14,793 nt of DNA from Streptomyces sp. NRRL F-2580 (GCF_000720115.1 NZ_JOIR01000070.1:1-14793), one strand, 5' to 3'. Positions 1-7,596 are shown, numbered from the stretch's first letter. Notes: generated from the letters alone by a model not told the origin. Made by a program: numbers and translations.

Positions 1-175
1 GCCCGAGGAGTACCCGACCGAGGTCTACGTGCTGCCGAAGCACCTCGACGAGAAGGTCGCGCGCCTCCACCTCGACGCCCTCGGCGTCCGCCTCACCACT
101 CTGCGCCCGGAGCAGGCCGCGTACATCGGCGTGAAGGTCGAGGGCCCGTACAAGCCGGACCACTACCGCTACTGA
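1..175 (+). CDS. ahcY: S-adenosylhomocysteine hydrolase (adenosylhomocysteinase), C-terminal part
   Basis: Only the last 57 codons are in the window; reading frame from position 2, stop TGA at 173-175. The C-terminus contains the segments [26 protein letters not shown] and the terminal [10 protein letters not shown]. These match the very conserved end of adenosylhomocysteinase, where the terminal Lys/Tyr segment reaches into the NAD site of the neighbouring subunit. The enzyme is cytoplasmic and reversibly splits S-adenosylhomocysteine into adenosine and homocysteine, removing the product inhibitor of methyltransferases. A strong hairpin terminator follows 27 bases after the stop, so this is the end of its transcription unit. 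The identification rests on the recognised C-terminal signature; the rest of the protein is outside the window. Confidence 0.95.
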   Translation, partial: PEEYPTEVYVLPKHLDEKVARLHLDALGVRLTTLRPEQAAYIGVKVEGPYKPDHYRY

Positions 176-201
176 CCGAACCGGCTACCGAAAAGATCGA
201 G

Positions 202-236
202 CCACCGGCTCTTGAGGTTCGCTCGAGAGCCGGTGG
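202..236 (+). terminator. Hairpin terminator after ahcY
   Basis: A 15-bp stem pairs 202-216 with 222-236 around a 5-nt loop (gttcg, 217-221). All pairs are Watson-Crick except one T-G wobble (213/225). There is no U-tract, which is usual for actinobacterial terminators. It lies just after the ahcY stop and before the next plus-strand gene. Confidence 0.85.
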
Positions 237-329
237 AAAGCCCATGGCCGGGTGTCCCCGGGAATGTCACGATCGGACGTCCGTGCCGAGGGAGAGCAGT
301 GCTCCCACCACCCCAGACGAGGATGTCCC

Positions 330-947
330 ATGAACCCCAATCCGGCCGGCAGCCCCCAGCATTACCCCGCCGGTGGCCCGAGCCCGTACGCGACCCAGCC
401 CGGCCCCTACGCCCAGCCCCAGCCCCCCGTCCCGGCACCCGCCGGGCGCGGCAAGGTGGCCACCGCTCTCCTTTTGGTCTCCACGGTCCTGATGGGCCTG
501 ATGGCCGGCCTCTTCTTCGCCTTCGACGTCTCGGTGATGCCGGGTCTGGCGGCGGGCGACGAGCGCACCTACGTCACCGCGATGCAGAACTTCAACTCGG
601 CGATCGACGGCAACGGGATCTTCGGCATGGCCTTCGTGCTCGCCCTGCTCCTGTCGGCGGCCTCGGCGGTCGTCGAGTTCCGGGGCGGCCGCCGTAACGT
701 GGCGGTCTGGGTCGGCGTGGCTGCCGTCGTCTACCTCGTCGTCCTGATGATCACTTTCTCCGTGAACATTCCGCTGAACAACGAACTGGCCGACGCGGGT
801 GACGCCTCGAAGCTGACGGACTTCTCGATCGTCGACAAGTTCAAGGGCACCTGGGTCTCCACCAACATCGTCCGCACCCTGCTGTGCACGGCGGCCCTGA
901 CGGCCCTCTCCCGTGCCCTGGTCCTCTACGGTCGCGCCACCCGCTGA
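330..947 (+). CDS. DUF1772 (anthrone oxygenase-like) integral membrane protein
   Basis: 205 residues. The ATG at 330 is chosen because GAGG at 319-322 lies 7 nt upstream; earlier in-frame starts would read through the leader. Residues 1-40 are a Pro/Gly/Tyr/Gln-rich cytoplasmic-looking tail. Four hydrophobic segments follow, near 44-66, 96-115, 123-144 and 178-198. Family-type motifs are VSVMPGL (67-73), a polar stretch after it (RTYVTAMQNFN), SVNIPLNN (144-151) and W..TNIVRTLLCTAAL (175-190). DUF1772 includes fungal anthrone oxygenases, but most bacterial members are uncharacterised, so an enzymatic role is not claimed. A clear paralogue lies convergently downstream at 1169-1666, sharing VSVMPGL, NIPLNN and RTLLCTA. 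The Pro-rich tail is absent from that paralogue. Confidence 0.85.
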   Translation: MNPNPAGSPQHYPAGGPSPYATQPGPYAQPQPPVPAPAGRGKVATALLLVSTVLMGLMAGLFFAFDVSVMPGLAAGDERTYVTAMQNFNSAIDGNGIFGMAFVLALLLSAASAVVEFRGGRRNVAVWVGVAAVVYLVVLMITFSVNIPLNNELADAGDASKLTDFSIVDKFKGTWVSTNIVRTLLCTAALTALSRALVLYGRATR

Positions 948-980
948 ACCGCGGCCCGAAGCCTCCCCCCACAGCACCAC

Positions 981-1018
981 CGCGAAGTCCCCCGGCCACC
1001 CGACCGGGGGACTTCGTG
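981..1018. terminator. Bidirectional hairpin terminator between convergent DUF1772 genes
   Basis: A perfect 13-bp stem pairs 983-995 with 1004-1016 around an 8-nt loop. It extends by a wobble and one further pair to 981/1018. It lies 33 bases after the stop of the plus-strand gene. Being symmetric, it can also stop transcription of the minus-strand gene ending at 1169. Confidence 0.85.
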
Positions 1019-1046
1019 CGTCCCGTCCCCCCGGCCGGCCGGGGGG

Positions 1047-1180
1047 ACGGCCGGCCAGGGGGATGGCTTGAGGGGGCAGCCGGCCAGAGGTCAGCCGGTC
1101 TCGCGGGCAGCCGGCCAAGGGTCGGCCGGTCTGGGGGGGAGCCGGCCAAGGGACGGCCGGTGTGGGGGTCAGCCGGTCTG
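1047..1180. repeat. 31-bp imperfect tandem repeat, running into a gene's 3' end
   Basis: Units begin with acggccgg/agccggcc at 1047, 1078, 1109 and 1140, an exact 31-bp spacing. The next phase position, 1171, falls in the last codons of the minus-strand DUF1772 gene (stop at 1169-1171, followed by agccggtctgg). The 12-mer gtcagccggtct occurs both at the gene end (1168) and inside the array (1090). The array therefore looks grown from the gene terminus. Confidence 0.8.
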
Positions 1181-1666
1181 GCCGTGCAGGTACAGGGCCC
1201 AGGACAGGAAGCCCACGGAGGCCGTGCACAGCAGGGTGCGCCACACGTTGGCACGGGACCAGGGGCCCTCGAAGGCGCGGCGGACGGCGGCGGGGTCGGC
1301 GATGCGGGCGACGGGTCCGGCCTTCTCCAGCATGTTGTTCAGCGGGATGTTCACCTTGTTGGTGACGCCCATCGAGACGATGTAGCAGACCAGGGCCGCG
1401 ATCAGCGGCGGCAGCACCTCGCGTCCGTCGGAGGGGATGTGCAGGGCCAGGGCCAGGGCGGTGAACAGGAACGCCCCGATGTAGCCGAGGACGAACCAGC
1501 CGTTGAGGATGGCCACGTTGATGCGCTGCATGACCTCGATGACCGTACGGTCGTCGGTGCGCTTCAGACCCGGCATCACGGAGACGGAGAAACCGTAGAA
1601 GAGGCCACTGACCAGTCCCGTGGTGACAGTGGCGGCGATGAGCGAGGCCAGGCGTGCGGTCTCCAT
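1169..1666 (-). CDS. DUF1772 (anthrone oxygenase-like) integral membrane protein, second copy
   Basis: 165 residues. The start ATG at 1666 is preceded by a purine-rich AGGGGGA about 6 nt upstream; an upstream in-frame start at 1696 would add ten residues not expected in the family. Hydrophobic segments lie near 6-27, 55-76, 86-100 and 142-160. Motifs are SVSVMPGL (27-34), RTVIEVMQRIN (40-50), KVNIPLNN (104-111) and W.RANVWRTLLCTAS (136-150). These align with the plus-strand protein at 330-947, giving two convergent paralogues about 220 bp apart. The copies are strongly diverged outside the motifs, so the duplication is old or the copies came separately. Enzymatic activity is unknown. Confidence 0.85.
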   Translation of the reverse strand: METARLASLIAATVTTGLVSGLFYGFSVSVMPGLKRTDDRTVIEVMQRINVAILNGWFVLGYIGAFLFTALALALHIPSDGREVLPPLIAALVCYIVSMGVTNKVNIPLNNMLEKAGPVARIADPAAVRRAFEGPWSRANVWRTLLCTASVGFLSWALYLHGQTG

Positions 1667-1711
1667 CGTGCGTCCCCCTGTTCGTCCGTCCGCCAAGTCT
1701 CTCGGTCATCG

Positions 1712-1742
1712 ATTCTTCGGGAACGGGTCATCGAATCGTCAA
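1712..1742 (-). promoter_or_regulatory. Possible promoter of the minus-strand DUF1772 gene
   Basis: On the minus strand TTGACG (1742-1737) is followed after 19 nt by AAGAAT (1717-1712), 45 bp upstream of the start codon at 1666. The 1690-1760 stretch is locally AT-richer than its surroundings. The spacer is long and the -10 box is imperfect, so this is only a candidate. Confidence 0.3.
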
Positions 1743-1841
1743 GTCATGGGGATCATACGGGCGCGGTGGGCTCCGGCGGGGTGCGGTTCGAGCGGTCTTC
1801 GAGTGGCTTTCAAGCGGTGCGTCGCCGGCTGCGCTCGCGTG

Positions 1842-2390
<549 letters not shown>

Positions 2391-2634
2391 GGCGGGTACT
2401 CCTTCGGGGACGGGTGCGGGGCGGGTGCGGTCTGGCCGGCGGCGGCGCCGGTCGGGCCGGCCGACCGCCTCGGGGCGCGCCGCCTCGCGCTGTGCGTACG
2501 TGCGGCGTTCACGGCACACAGACTCCCGGCGGGCGCTGTCCACTTGCCAGTGGCTGCGGGACCCGGTCACTGCCCGGCCCTGTCCACCCGTGTCCGCCGG
2601 AACCTGCCGGCGGCCGTCCTTGCGGGAGCGGACG
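2391..2634. other. Intergenic region upstream of the NTF2-like gene
   Basis: Together with the hairpin at 2635-2679 this is about 305 bp between two minus-strand genes. It holds the AAGGAG ribosome binding site of the gene starting at 2390 and presumably its promoter. I see no convincing -35/-10 pair and no reading frame with a recognisable product. Confidence 0.5.
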
Positions 2635-2679
2635 CGCCGCGGGGGCGGCCGACATGGCTGTCGGTCCGCCCCCGCGGCG
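2635..2679 (-). terminator. Hairpin terminator after the small secreted protein gene
   Basis: A stem of about 20 bp pairs 2635-2654 with 2659-2679, with one unpaired base at 2665 and a 4-nt loop (tggc). It begins 17 bp downstream of the stop of the minus-strand gene at 2696-2950. It insulates that gene from the NTF2-like gene downstream. Confidence 0.85.
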
Positions 2680-2695
2680 TTGAACCGCTTGCGGG

Positions 2696-2950
2696 TCAGG
2701 CGCCCAGGTGGTGACCCTTGACCCACTCCTTCTCGCCGTCGGTGACGCAGTTCGAGGCGTAGGTGGGGCCGGTGTAGCCGGGACGGCTCTGGGGCACCGC
2801 GGCGAGCGTGGAGCATTTCGACGAGGAGGCCGCGTGACCGCCGGAGAAGTAGTCGATGTCGACCCCGTCGTTGGCCAGGGCGGCACCGGCCCCGCCCAGC
2901 AGGATGCCGGCGGCCAGGACGGAGGCGGTGACAGCAGAACGAATACGCAT
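2696..2950 (-). CDS. Small secreted protein of unknown function
   Basis: 84 residues. The ATG at 2950 is preceded closely by AGGGGAG, and the signal peptide begins there, which decides the start over upstream in-frame codons. Residues 1-26 are a textbook signal peptide: MRIR, hydrophobic core to about 24, cleavage after ALA. The predicted mature chain of 58 residues begins NDGVDIDYFSGG. It has exactly two cysteines (46 and 68), consistent with a disulphide, and ends with the polar tail EKEWVKGHHLGA. I do not recognise a family; it is not a chaplin or rodlin. A strong terminator follows, and its upstream region (2951-3130) is separate from the cluster beyond, so it appears monocistronic. Confidence 0.75.
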   Translation of the reverse strand: MRIRSAVTASVLAAGILLGGAGAALANDGVDIDYFSGGHAASSSKCSTLAAVPQSRPGYTGPTYASNCVTDGEKEWVKGHHLGA

Positions 2951-3132
2951 GGCTCCCCTAAAGATGTCTGGAACGGCGCGCCTGTCGATGTGCGCGTCGG
3001 CCGGTCCAACCGCCAAGGGGTGCCGCCGGGAACGGTGGTTCACTCCAATGCCCGCCGCAGTATCGTTTCGACACTTCGCGCCCCCTCGCACCCCCCTGGG
3101 GGCGCCGTGCGCCCCATGCGGCCCGGGCGTGG

Positions 3133-3332
3133 CTACCGGGCGCCGAGCGCGGCCGGCCTCTGGGCGAACGGCACCACCTCGCGGCCGTACGGGTCCACGG
3201 CCGTGACCAGCCCGGCGCGTGCCGGCATATCAGCCGCCCGCCGCCCCCGGGCATGCGCTCGAACCCCCGGAGCGCCTCGGCCATCCAGTCCATCTCCATC
3301 TGCCAGGGCGGTTGCGGAAGTTCACCGGTCAC
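3133..3332 (-). pseudogene. Small gene translationally coupled to the DUF6247-like gene, frame-disrupted
   Basis: A GTG at 3332-3330 overlaps the TGA of the preceding gene (3331-3329) as GTGA, the usual sign of translational coupling. The first frame reads VTGELPQPPWQMEMDWMAE then ALRGFERMPGG with good codon use, then becomes Arg-rich nonsense. The -1 frame continues ADMPARAGLVTAVDPYGR then EVVPFAQRPAALGAR and stops at TAG 3135-3133. The total of 200 nt (66 codons plus 2) fits one base missing, most simply in the C5 run at 3244-3248 (G5 on the coding strand) or the adjacent GGC/GGG stretch. The restored product would be about 66 residues with no recognised family. It may be the third gene of the toxin-antitoxin-like cluster. 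A sequencing error is as likely as a true mutation. Confidence 0.6.
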
Positions 3333-3703
3333 CGGCCGGGCTCCACGGCCGCCGCCTGACGCCGCAGCCGGCTGTACTCGGCCAGCAGGGCAGTGGACTC
3401 CTGCGGGCCCTCGGACTGCGCGGCCCGGGTTTCGAGGTCGAGAAGGTGAGCCTCGAGGCCGAGGCCGCGGGCGAGGGCGAGGGCGTACTGCGTCCACCAC
3501 AGGCGCGTGAAGGCCGGGACCGGGGCGAGGCCGAAGGCGTCTGCGACCGCGCGACGCCAGTGCGCCTGGAAGTCCGCCGGCAGGTGCGGGGCGTGCTCCT
3601 GGAGGGCCAGGCGCAGACCCTGCGGGGTGCGTGCGGGCATCGGCGGCGCCCGGCGCGGCCCGTCGCCCCCGGGTCCGTCGAAGTGGACGGGCCGCGCTGT
3701 CAT
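3329..3703 (-). CDS. DUF6247-like small helical protein of the toxin-antitoxin-like cluster
   Basis: 124 residues from ATG 3703. An alternative ATG at 3748 would overlap the upstream antitoxin by 11 nt and add 15 residues; neither has a strong ribosome binding site, so coupling to the upstream gene is plausible. After a Pro/Gly-rich start come PARTPQGLRLALQEHAP, ADFQAHWRRAVADAFGLA, PVPAFTRLWWTQYALALAR and a predicted helix (EAHLLDLETRAAQ, LLAEYSRLRRQAAA). The pattern (LR..L..HAP, F...WRRA..DA..L.PV..F...WW) is what I associate with actinobacterial DUF6247 proteins, which I recall next to Phd/YefM-type antitoxin genes. No RelE, Doc or PIN catalytic signature is visible. The biochemical function is unknown. 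Confidence 0.7.
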   Translation of the reverse strand: MTARPVHFDGPGGDGPRRAPPMPARTPQGLRLALQEHAPHLPADFQAHWRRAVADAFGLAPVPAFTRLWWTQYALALARGLGLEAHLLDLETRAAQSEGPQESTALLAEYSRLRRQAAAVEPGR

Positions 3704-3737
3704 GACGAAGGGATGCCCGGCCTGCGGTCCGAGGCGG

Positions 3738-3936
3738 TCAGGCGGCATCCTGGTCGGCGCCGCAGGCCCCGGGGTGCCGCACCGTGTACTGCTCGAACCG
3801 TTCGGCAGGCACGAGGCAGGCGAGGGTCTTGCCCTTTTCGGGTGATCGCGGCGGGCTCGCCGGCAATGCGGGTGCGGTCGAGGATCTCACCCATCTGCCT
3901 GCGGAGCCCGATCGTCGTGTACGTCTTCGTCTCCAT
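3738..3936 (-). pseudogene. Phd/YefM-family antitoxin, with a one-base frameshift
   Basis: The start ATG 3936 has GGGAGG 8 nt upstream. The first frame gives METKTYTTIGLRRQMGEILD then RTRIAGEPAAITRKG, a typical Phd/YefM N-terminus: the DNA-binding dimer fold with an R/K-x-x-(M/L)..ILD helix and a (A/V)ITRxG strand. It then derails. The +1 frame continues KTLACLVPAERFEQ, the usual family continuation, and ends DQDAA at TGA 3740-3738. The span of 199 nt is 66 codons plus one base, so one base is extra, most simply in the A4 run at 3835-3838. The corrected product would be 65 residues. As read, the ribosome would make an altered C-terminus. The partner is presumably the DUF6247-like protein 35 nt downstream. 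Family identity is good; whether the frameshift is real is open. Confidence 0.7.
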
Positions 3937-3989
3937 ACCCTCCACCTCCCCCAACCATCGGGTGCGATAGTTCCTGGCCTCGCGCGGGC

Positions 3990-4140
3990 CGCGCCCCGCC
4001 CGGCCGGACGCGGCGGGGCGCCGCCCGGCGGGGCCCGGCGGGGCCCGGCGGGGCGCGGCGGGGCCCGGCGGGGCGCGGCGGGGCGCGGCCCGGCGGGCGG
4101 GGCGGGGCGCGGCCCGGCGGGGCGGGGGGGGGGGCGGGGG
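3990..4140. repeat. G-rich 10-bp tandem repeat between phospholipase D and the antitoxin gene
   Basis: A nearly pure G/C tract. From about 4021 to 4090 it repeats every 10 bp as gggcccggcg or gggcgcggcg, then degenerates into a run of 13 G near 4122-4134 and further G clusters up to the phospholipase D stop at 4151. No other terminator is visible after the phospholipase D gene. The G-runs lie on the plus strand, the template for the minus-strand gene. Confidence 0.85.
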
Positions 4141-4150
4141 CGGGTGGGGG

Positions 4151-5851
4151 TCAGCTCTGGCAGAGGCCGCGGGTGTAGTCGTGGGTCGCGGTGGCCTGGG
4201 AGTAGCGCCACTGCGGGTCCAGGAGGTCGCTCTTGAGCTGTCCGGCCGCGGCCGGGCTCTCGACGATGTACCCGAAGTCCTGGAGCCAGGACGGGTACAG
4301 GTTCTTGGAGCCGATGTAGAAGGCCGATCCGTCGACCGCGACCAGCTTGTGGTGCTGGGCGTAGGGCTTGCCGTCCGCCCAGGTCTGCTGGTCGGAGGCG
4401 CGGAAGGTGGCCAGCTGGAGGTTCTCGCACATCGCCGTCCGGGCGCGGCCGCCGTCACCGGTCAGGGCGGTCAGGCGGCCGCGTAGGGCGTCGCCGACCT
4501 CGGAGAGCGACTTGATCTGCGAGTAGCCGCCGCTGCCGATGGTGCCGCGGTTGGCCGGGTCGCTCACCACGATGCGGACCTTCACCCCGGAGAGGAGCTT
4601 CGCGGCGAGCGCGTCGTAGAGGCGTATGTCGTAGCGGGGCAGCGGCGGGCAGGTGGCGTGCACGTCCTGCTGGGAGATCTCGATGTGCGAGGTGGCGCTG
4701 GAGACCAGGGCGCGCAGGGCGCTCTCCTCGGGGTTGACGGTGTCGTAGTCCCGGTCGGCGTTGGTGTGGTCGTGCACCCCGATCCCGCACTTGGTGTCGC
4801 CGGCCGTGGGCAGGACCGGGCGGAAGGAGGAGGTGGGATCGCTCTGCCGGATGCCCACGCCCAGACCGCCGACGGCGAGCGCGGGCACCTCTCCCGCGCC
4901 CGCCGGGGAGGCGGGCCGGGGCAGGGAGGGCATGCAGTCCGCGCCGGCGGAGGCGGCGAACCAGACCGAGCTCCAGCTGTTCTTGTTGCGGCAGGTCCAG
5001 TCCCACAGGGTGTCCAGGTAGCGGCCCGCGGAGCCGGCGGCGGGCCCCGACAGCGCGAGGTCGACGTCGCTCACCGGGTGGGAGGTCTCCAGGTAGTCGT
5101 CCTTCCAGCTGTTGATGCCGCCGGTGATCACCGAAGTGCCGTCCACGACGACCAGCTTGGAGTGGTTCCAGGAGAACGCGGTCTTCGAGGTCGTCATCGA
5201 GGCCACGTTGAGGGTGATGTTGGCGGCGGCGGCCGGGCCCAGCTTCGCGATCAGCTCGTCCCGGTAGGACGAGGGGATCACCGTGGAGTGGTAGACGGGC
5301 GCCGCGCCGACCATGATGCGCACCTTCAGCCGGTTGCCCTTCTGTGCGGACTCCCTCAGGCCCGCGACGATCGCCTCCTGGTAGCCGCCGTTGGGGAAGG
5401 GCGCCAGCGTCGATATGTCCACCGTCTGGCGGGCGGCGGCGATGTCCTGGCGCGTCTTGTCCAGGAGACGGCGCGATCCGGGCCGCTCCGCGCACGTGGC
5501 GTCACCCCAGCAGCCGGGGGTCTGGAGCAGCCAGTCGGCCCCCTGCGGCACGGAGGAGCCGAGCCGGTTTCCGGAGGTGCGCTCCCACACCGAGCCCTCA
5601 AGGCCCGGCGAGACCTGACGCAGGGTCTGCTCGACCGCGTCCAGGTGCGGGGCGGGCGCGTCCGCGGCGAACGCGGGGGCGGGGGCGGCGGCGAGGAGGG
5701 AGAAGCCGAGTGCGAGGGCCGAGGTGCGGACGAGGGCCGGGGTGCGGACGAGGGCCGAGGCGCGGACGAGGGCCGAGGCGCGGACGAGGGCCGGGGTGCG
5801 GACGAAGGCCGGGGTGCGGACGAAGGCCGTCGTACGGACGGTGCGTGCCAA
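4151..5851 (-). CDS. pld: Secreted phospholipase D
   Basis: 566 residues. It hydrolyses phosphatidylcholine-type lipids to phosphatidate and free headgroup, and in this family also transphosphatidylates; it acts outside the cell. Both HKD catalytic motifs are present: HSKLVVVD at 230-237 and HHKLVAVD at 500-507, each followed by the GG or GSKN context ([15 protein letters not shown]). The mature sequence from about 65 follows Streptomyces phospholipase D closely: [61 protein letters not shown] and C-terminal DYTRGLCQS. Translation starts at TTG 5851, because AAGGAA lies 5 nt upstream and no ATG or GTG follows before the hydrophobic core. The signal peptide is odd: a six-residue repeat (ALVRTP-like, residues about 8-45) precedes the core at about 46-60, with cleavage near AFA|AD (62). 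The gene is intact and monocistronic. Confidence 0.95.
   Translation of the reverse strand: MARTVRTTAFVRTPAFVRTPALVRASALVRASALVRTPALVRTSALALGFSLLAAAPAPAFAADAPAPHLDAVEQTLRQVSPGLEGSVWERTSGNRLGSSVPQGADWLLQTPGCWGDATCAERPGSRRLLDKTRQDIAAARQTVDISTLAPFPNGGYQEAIVAGLRESAQKGNRLKVRIMVGAAPVYHSTVIPSSYRDELIAKLGPAAAANITLNVASMTTSKTAFSWNHSKLVVVDGTSVITGGINSWKDDYLETSHPVSDVDLALSGPAAGSAGRYLDTLWDWTCRNKNSWSSVWFAASAGADCMPSLPRPASPAGAGEVPALAVGGLGVGIRQSDPTSSFRPVLPTAGDTKCGIGVHDHTNADRDYDTVNPEESALRALVSSATSHIEISQQDVHATCPPLPRYDIRLYDALAAKLLSGVKVRIVVSDPANRGTIGSGGYSQIKSLSEVGDALRGRLTALTGDGGRARTAMCENLQLATFRASDQQTWADGKPYAQHHKLVAVDGSAFYIGSKNLYPSWLQDFGYIVESPAAAGQLKSDLLDPQWRYSQATATHDYTRGLCQS
5727..5848. repeat. 18-bp tandem repeat in the phospholipase D signal peptide
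   Basis: Copies beginning cggacg occur at 5727, 5745, 5763, 5781, 5799, 5817 and 5835, exactly 18 bp apart (cggacgagggccggggtg-like). On the coding strand they give seven hexapeptides of the type A-(L/F)-V-R-(T/A)-(P/S). The repeat keeps frame, so copy-number change would lengthen the positively charged n-region without breaking the gene. Confidence 0.95.
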
Positions 5852-5926
5852 TGTGGTTCCTTGACTGGGGGGTGGCTCTGGCCGGGAGCATGGCCGGCCA
5901 CGCCTCCGACCTTGATCAACTCGCGT

Positions 5927-5954
5927 AAGTTACCAGTACGTAGCCCTGTGTTCA
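5927..5954 (-). promoter_or_regulatory. Possible promoter of phospholipase D
   Basis: On the minus strand TGAACA (5954-5949) is followed after 16 nt by TAACTT (5932-5927), about 76 bp before the TTG start. The 5911-5955 stretch is the most AT-rich of the intergenic region. Neither box is a perfect consensus. Confidence 0.35.
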
Positions 5955-5989
5955 CCCGCCCCGGGCGAGTTCCGGCCACCCAAGGCCCC

Positions 5990-6215
5990 CCGTGCGCCCT
6001 GCGAGGTGGTGGCCGGGCGGTGTGCGAGGGCGCGGGCGCCGAGGCCGCGGACCGGGAACTGCCCCGGCCCGCGGTGTTCCCTGAGGCGGGCGGGGCTCTC
6101 GCGGGTGAACCAGCCGGGGCCGGGCGCCGGCCGGTCCCCTCCCCGGCCTCGCGTGCGAGGGCCTGAAGGACCGCTTCCCCGGCCTCGGTGTGGCCGCCCA
6201 CGATGTCCCGGCTCG
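5990..6215 (-). pseudogene. Probable NUDIX hydrolase relic
   Basis: Minus-strand codons from about 6215 read SRDIVGGHTEAGEAVLQALA then REAGEGTG (to about 6133). This fits the NUDIX box G-x5-E-x7-R-E-U-x-E-E-x-G-U except that the second metal-binding Glu is Gly. Upstream there is no start with the preceding beta-strands, only Pro/Ser/Arg-rich sequence. After the box the likely continuation shifts frame (PGWFTRESPARLREHRGP, then FPVRGLGARALAHRPA), with normal GC-rich codon use. The remnant lies between the TerD gene and the phospholipase D promoter. I infer a 5'-truncated, frameshifted NUDIX gene; a chance match in GC-rich sequence cannot be excluded. Confidence 0.45.
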
Positions 6216-6253
6216 GGGAAGAGCCGCCGGTGCGGGCTTGGCTGCGCGTGCGT

Positions 6254-7596
6254 TCAGACCGCGCGGAGCTTCATGCGCCATGAGCCCTCGGCATCGATGA
6301 ACCGGAGCAGGAGGGGCCCCTCGGGGAGCGGGGTGCTCGCCCTGGCGCCGCGGCCGGCCTCGTTGACCAGGAGGCTCTCGGGGGCCGCGGCGATCGTCGT
6401 GTGGCCGGCGACCTCGTACCCGTACATGCAGCAGAGGCTGCCGCCGGTCTCGTCGCGGAGCCTGACCTTGAGGTCGGCCACCGGCCCCGTGTAGAGCAGT
6501 GCCTCGGGGCCGCGGCCGCTCAGTTCCCGCCCGGACTCGAGCCTGCGGGCGTCGGCGAGGGGCCTGAAGGTCAGCGTCCAGCGGTTCGACGCCTGGATGC
6601 GCAGGCGCAGCGGGCGGTCTTCGGCCGGTTCGACGGCCGCACGGCCCCGGATGTCCTTCAGCGTGGAGTTGAAGACCAGTTGGTCGTCCTTGTTCGCCTT
6701 GTTCAGGCGTTCCACGCAGAGGTAGTCGTCACCTTCGTGTGTCATCTCGACCAGGACGGGACCGAGCGGGACACGATGGCCGGCGGTGACGACCTGCCTG
6801 CCCCTGCCCTCGATGGTGCAGGGCTCGAAGACCGGCCCGAAGGCCCACCCGCCGGCGGGATACGGGCGGTCCGGCGCGAGGGGGGCCGGGCCCGGGCCGG
6901 CCGCGGATACGGGCGAGGACGTCGGGAAGGGAGGGGGGTCACTGGTCTTGGACAGCCCCGTGAGCAGAACGGAGCCCGACGACGGCGAAGCCGGGGGGAG
7001 CGGGGCCGGAGCTGGGGCCGGAGGGAGCGTGGCCGGGGCCGGAGGGAGCGTGGCCACCGGTGTGGGGGAGGGTGGTGCGGCGGTGACCTCGATGCCGTAG
7101 TCGCAGGTGAGGCCCGCCAGCCCGGAGGCGTAACCCTGGCCCACCGTGCGGAACTTCCATCCGCCCGCGCGGCGGTAGAACTCGCCGAAGACGAACGCGG
7201 TCTCGGTCGGGGCGTCGGTGACCGTGTAGCGGACGACCGAGACGCCGTTCGGCGCGAACGCCTCCACGGTCGGCTGCGTCAGGTCCCCGGCCGTGCCGCT
7301 GTCCGTCGAGCAGACGACCAGGACGCGTTCGATCTCCGCCTCGATGTGCGGCAGGTCGAGTTCGAGCCACTGCGTGCCGTCGTCGCGGGGGTCGCTCGTG
7401 TGCCGTACGGCGGCCGAGGGGTGGACCGGCCGGGCCTGGAAGACCACGTCGGCGCCTGTGCGCGCCGTGCCGTTCGCGTCCAGCAGCAGGGCGGCGGCTT
7501 CGACCCGCAGGGTTGCGGGGCGCGGTTCGTGGCGCACGGCGACGCGGAGGGCGACGTGGGGACGTAGGAGTTGGCCCCCTTGGCTATGTGGCTCAT
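6254..7596 (-). pseudogene. TerD-domain protein, frameshifted near the N-terminus
   Basis: The TerD start MSHIAKGANSYVPT is encoded from ATG 7596 (another in-frame ATG at 7608). The rest, VALRVAVRHEPRPATLRVEA then AALLLDANG..., is in the -1 frame, as if one base were missing near the C4 run at 7558-7561 (coding strand). Joined, the product has 447 residues. Residues 1 to about 175 are a TerD domain (SALLL-like AALLLDANG, LDLPHIEAEIERVLVVCSTD, TETAFVFGEFYRRAGGWKFR, VGQGYASGLAGL.CDYGIEV), a calcium-binding tellurium/stress-resistance fold. A Pro/Ala/Ser linker of about 80 residues follows. The C-terminal 185 residues contain two related beta-rich modules, the first with RLRIQASNRWTLTFRPLADA and the second with LLLRFIDAEGSWRMKL. 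An in-frame ATG at 7636 could give a full-length product with an unrelated start, but its AGAGGA lies only 1 nt away. Sequencing error is possible. Confidence 0.75.

Noticed and set aside
267..1709. Large minus-strand open frame spanning both DUF1772 genes
   Set aside because: It is an antisense/alternate-frame shadow with no family features. The two DUF1772 frames have motifs, membrane segments and ribosome binding sites.
3831..3841. Programmed -1 frameshift at A-AAA-GGG in the antitoxin gene
   Set aside because: The observed continuation needs a +1 shift (one base too many), so -1 slippage on this heptamer would go the wrong way.
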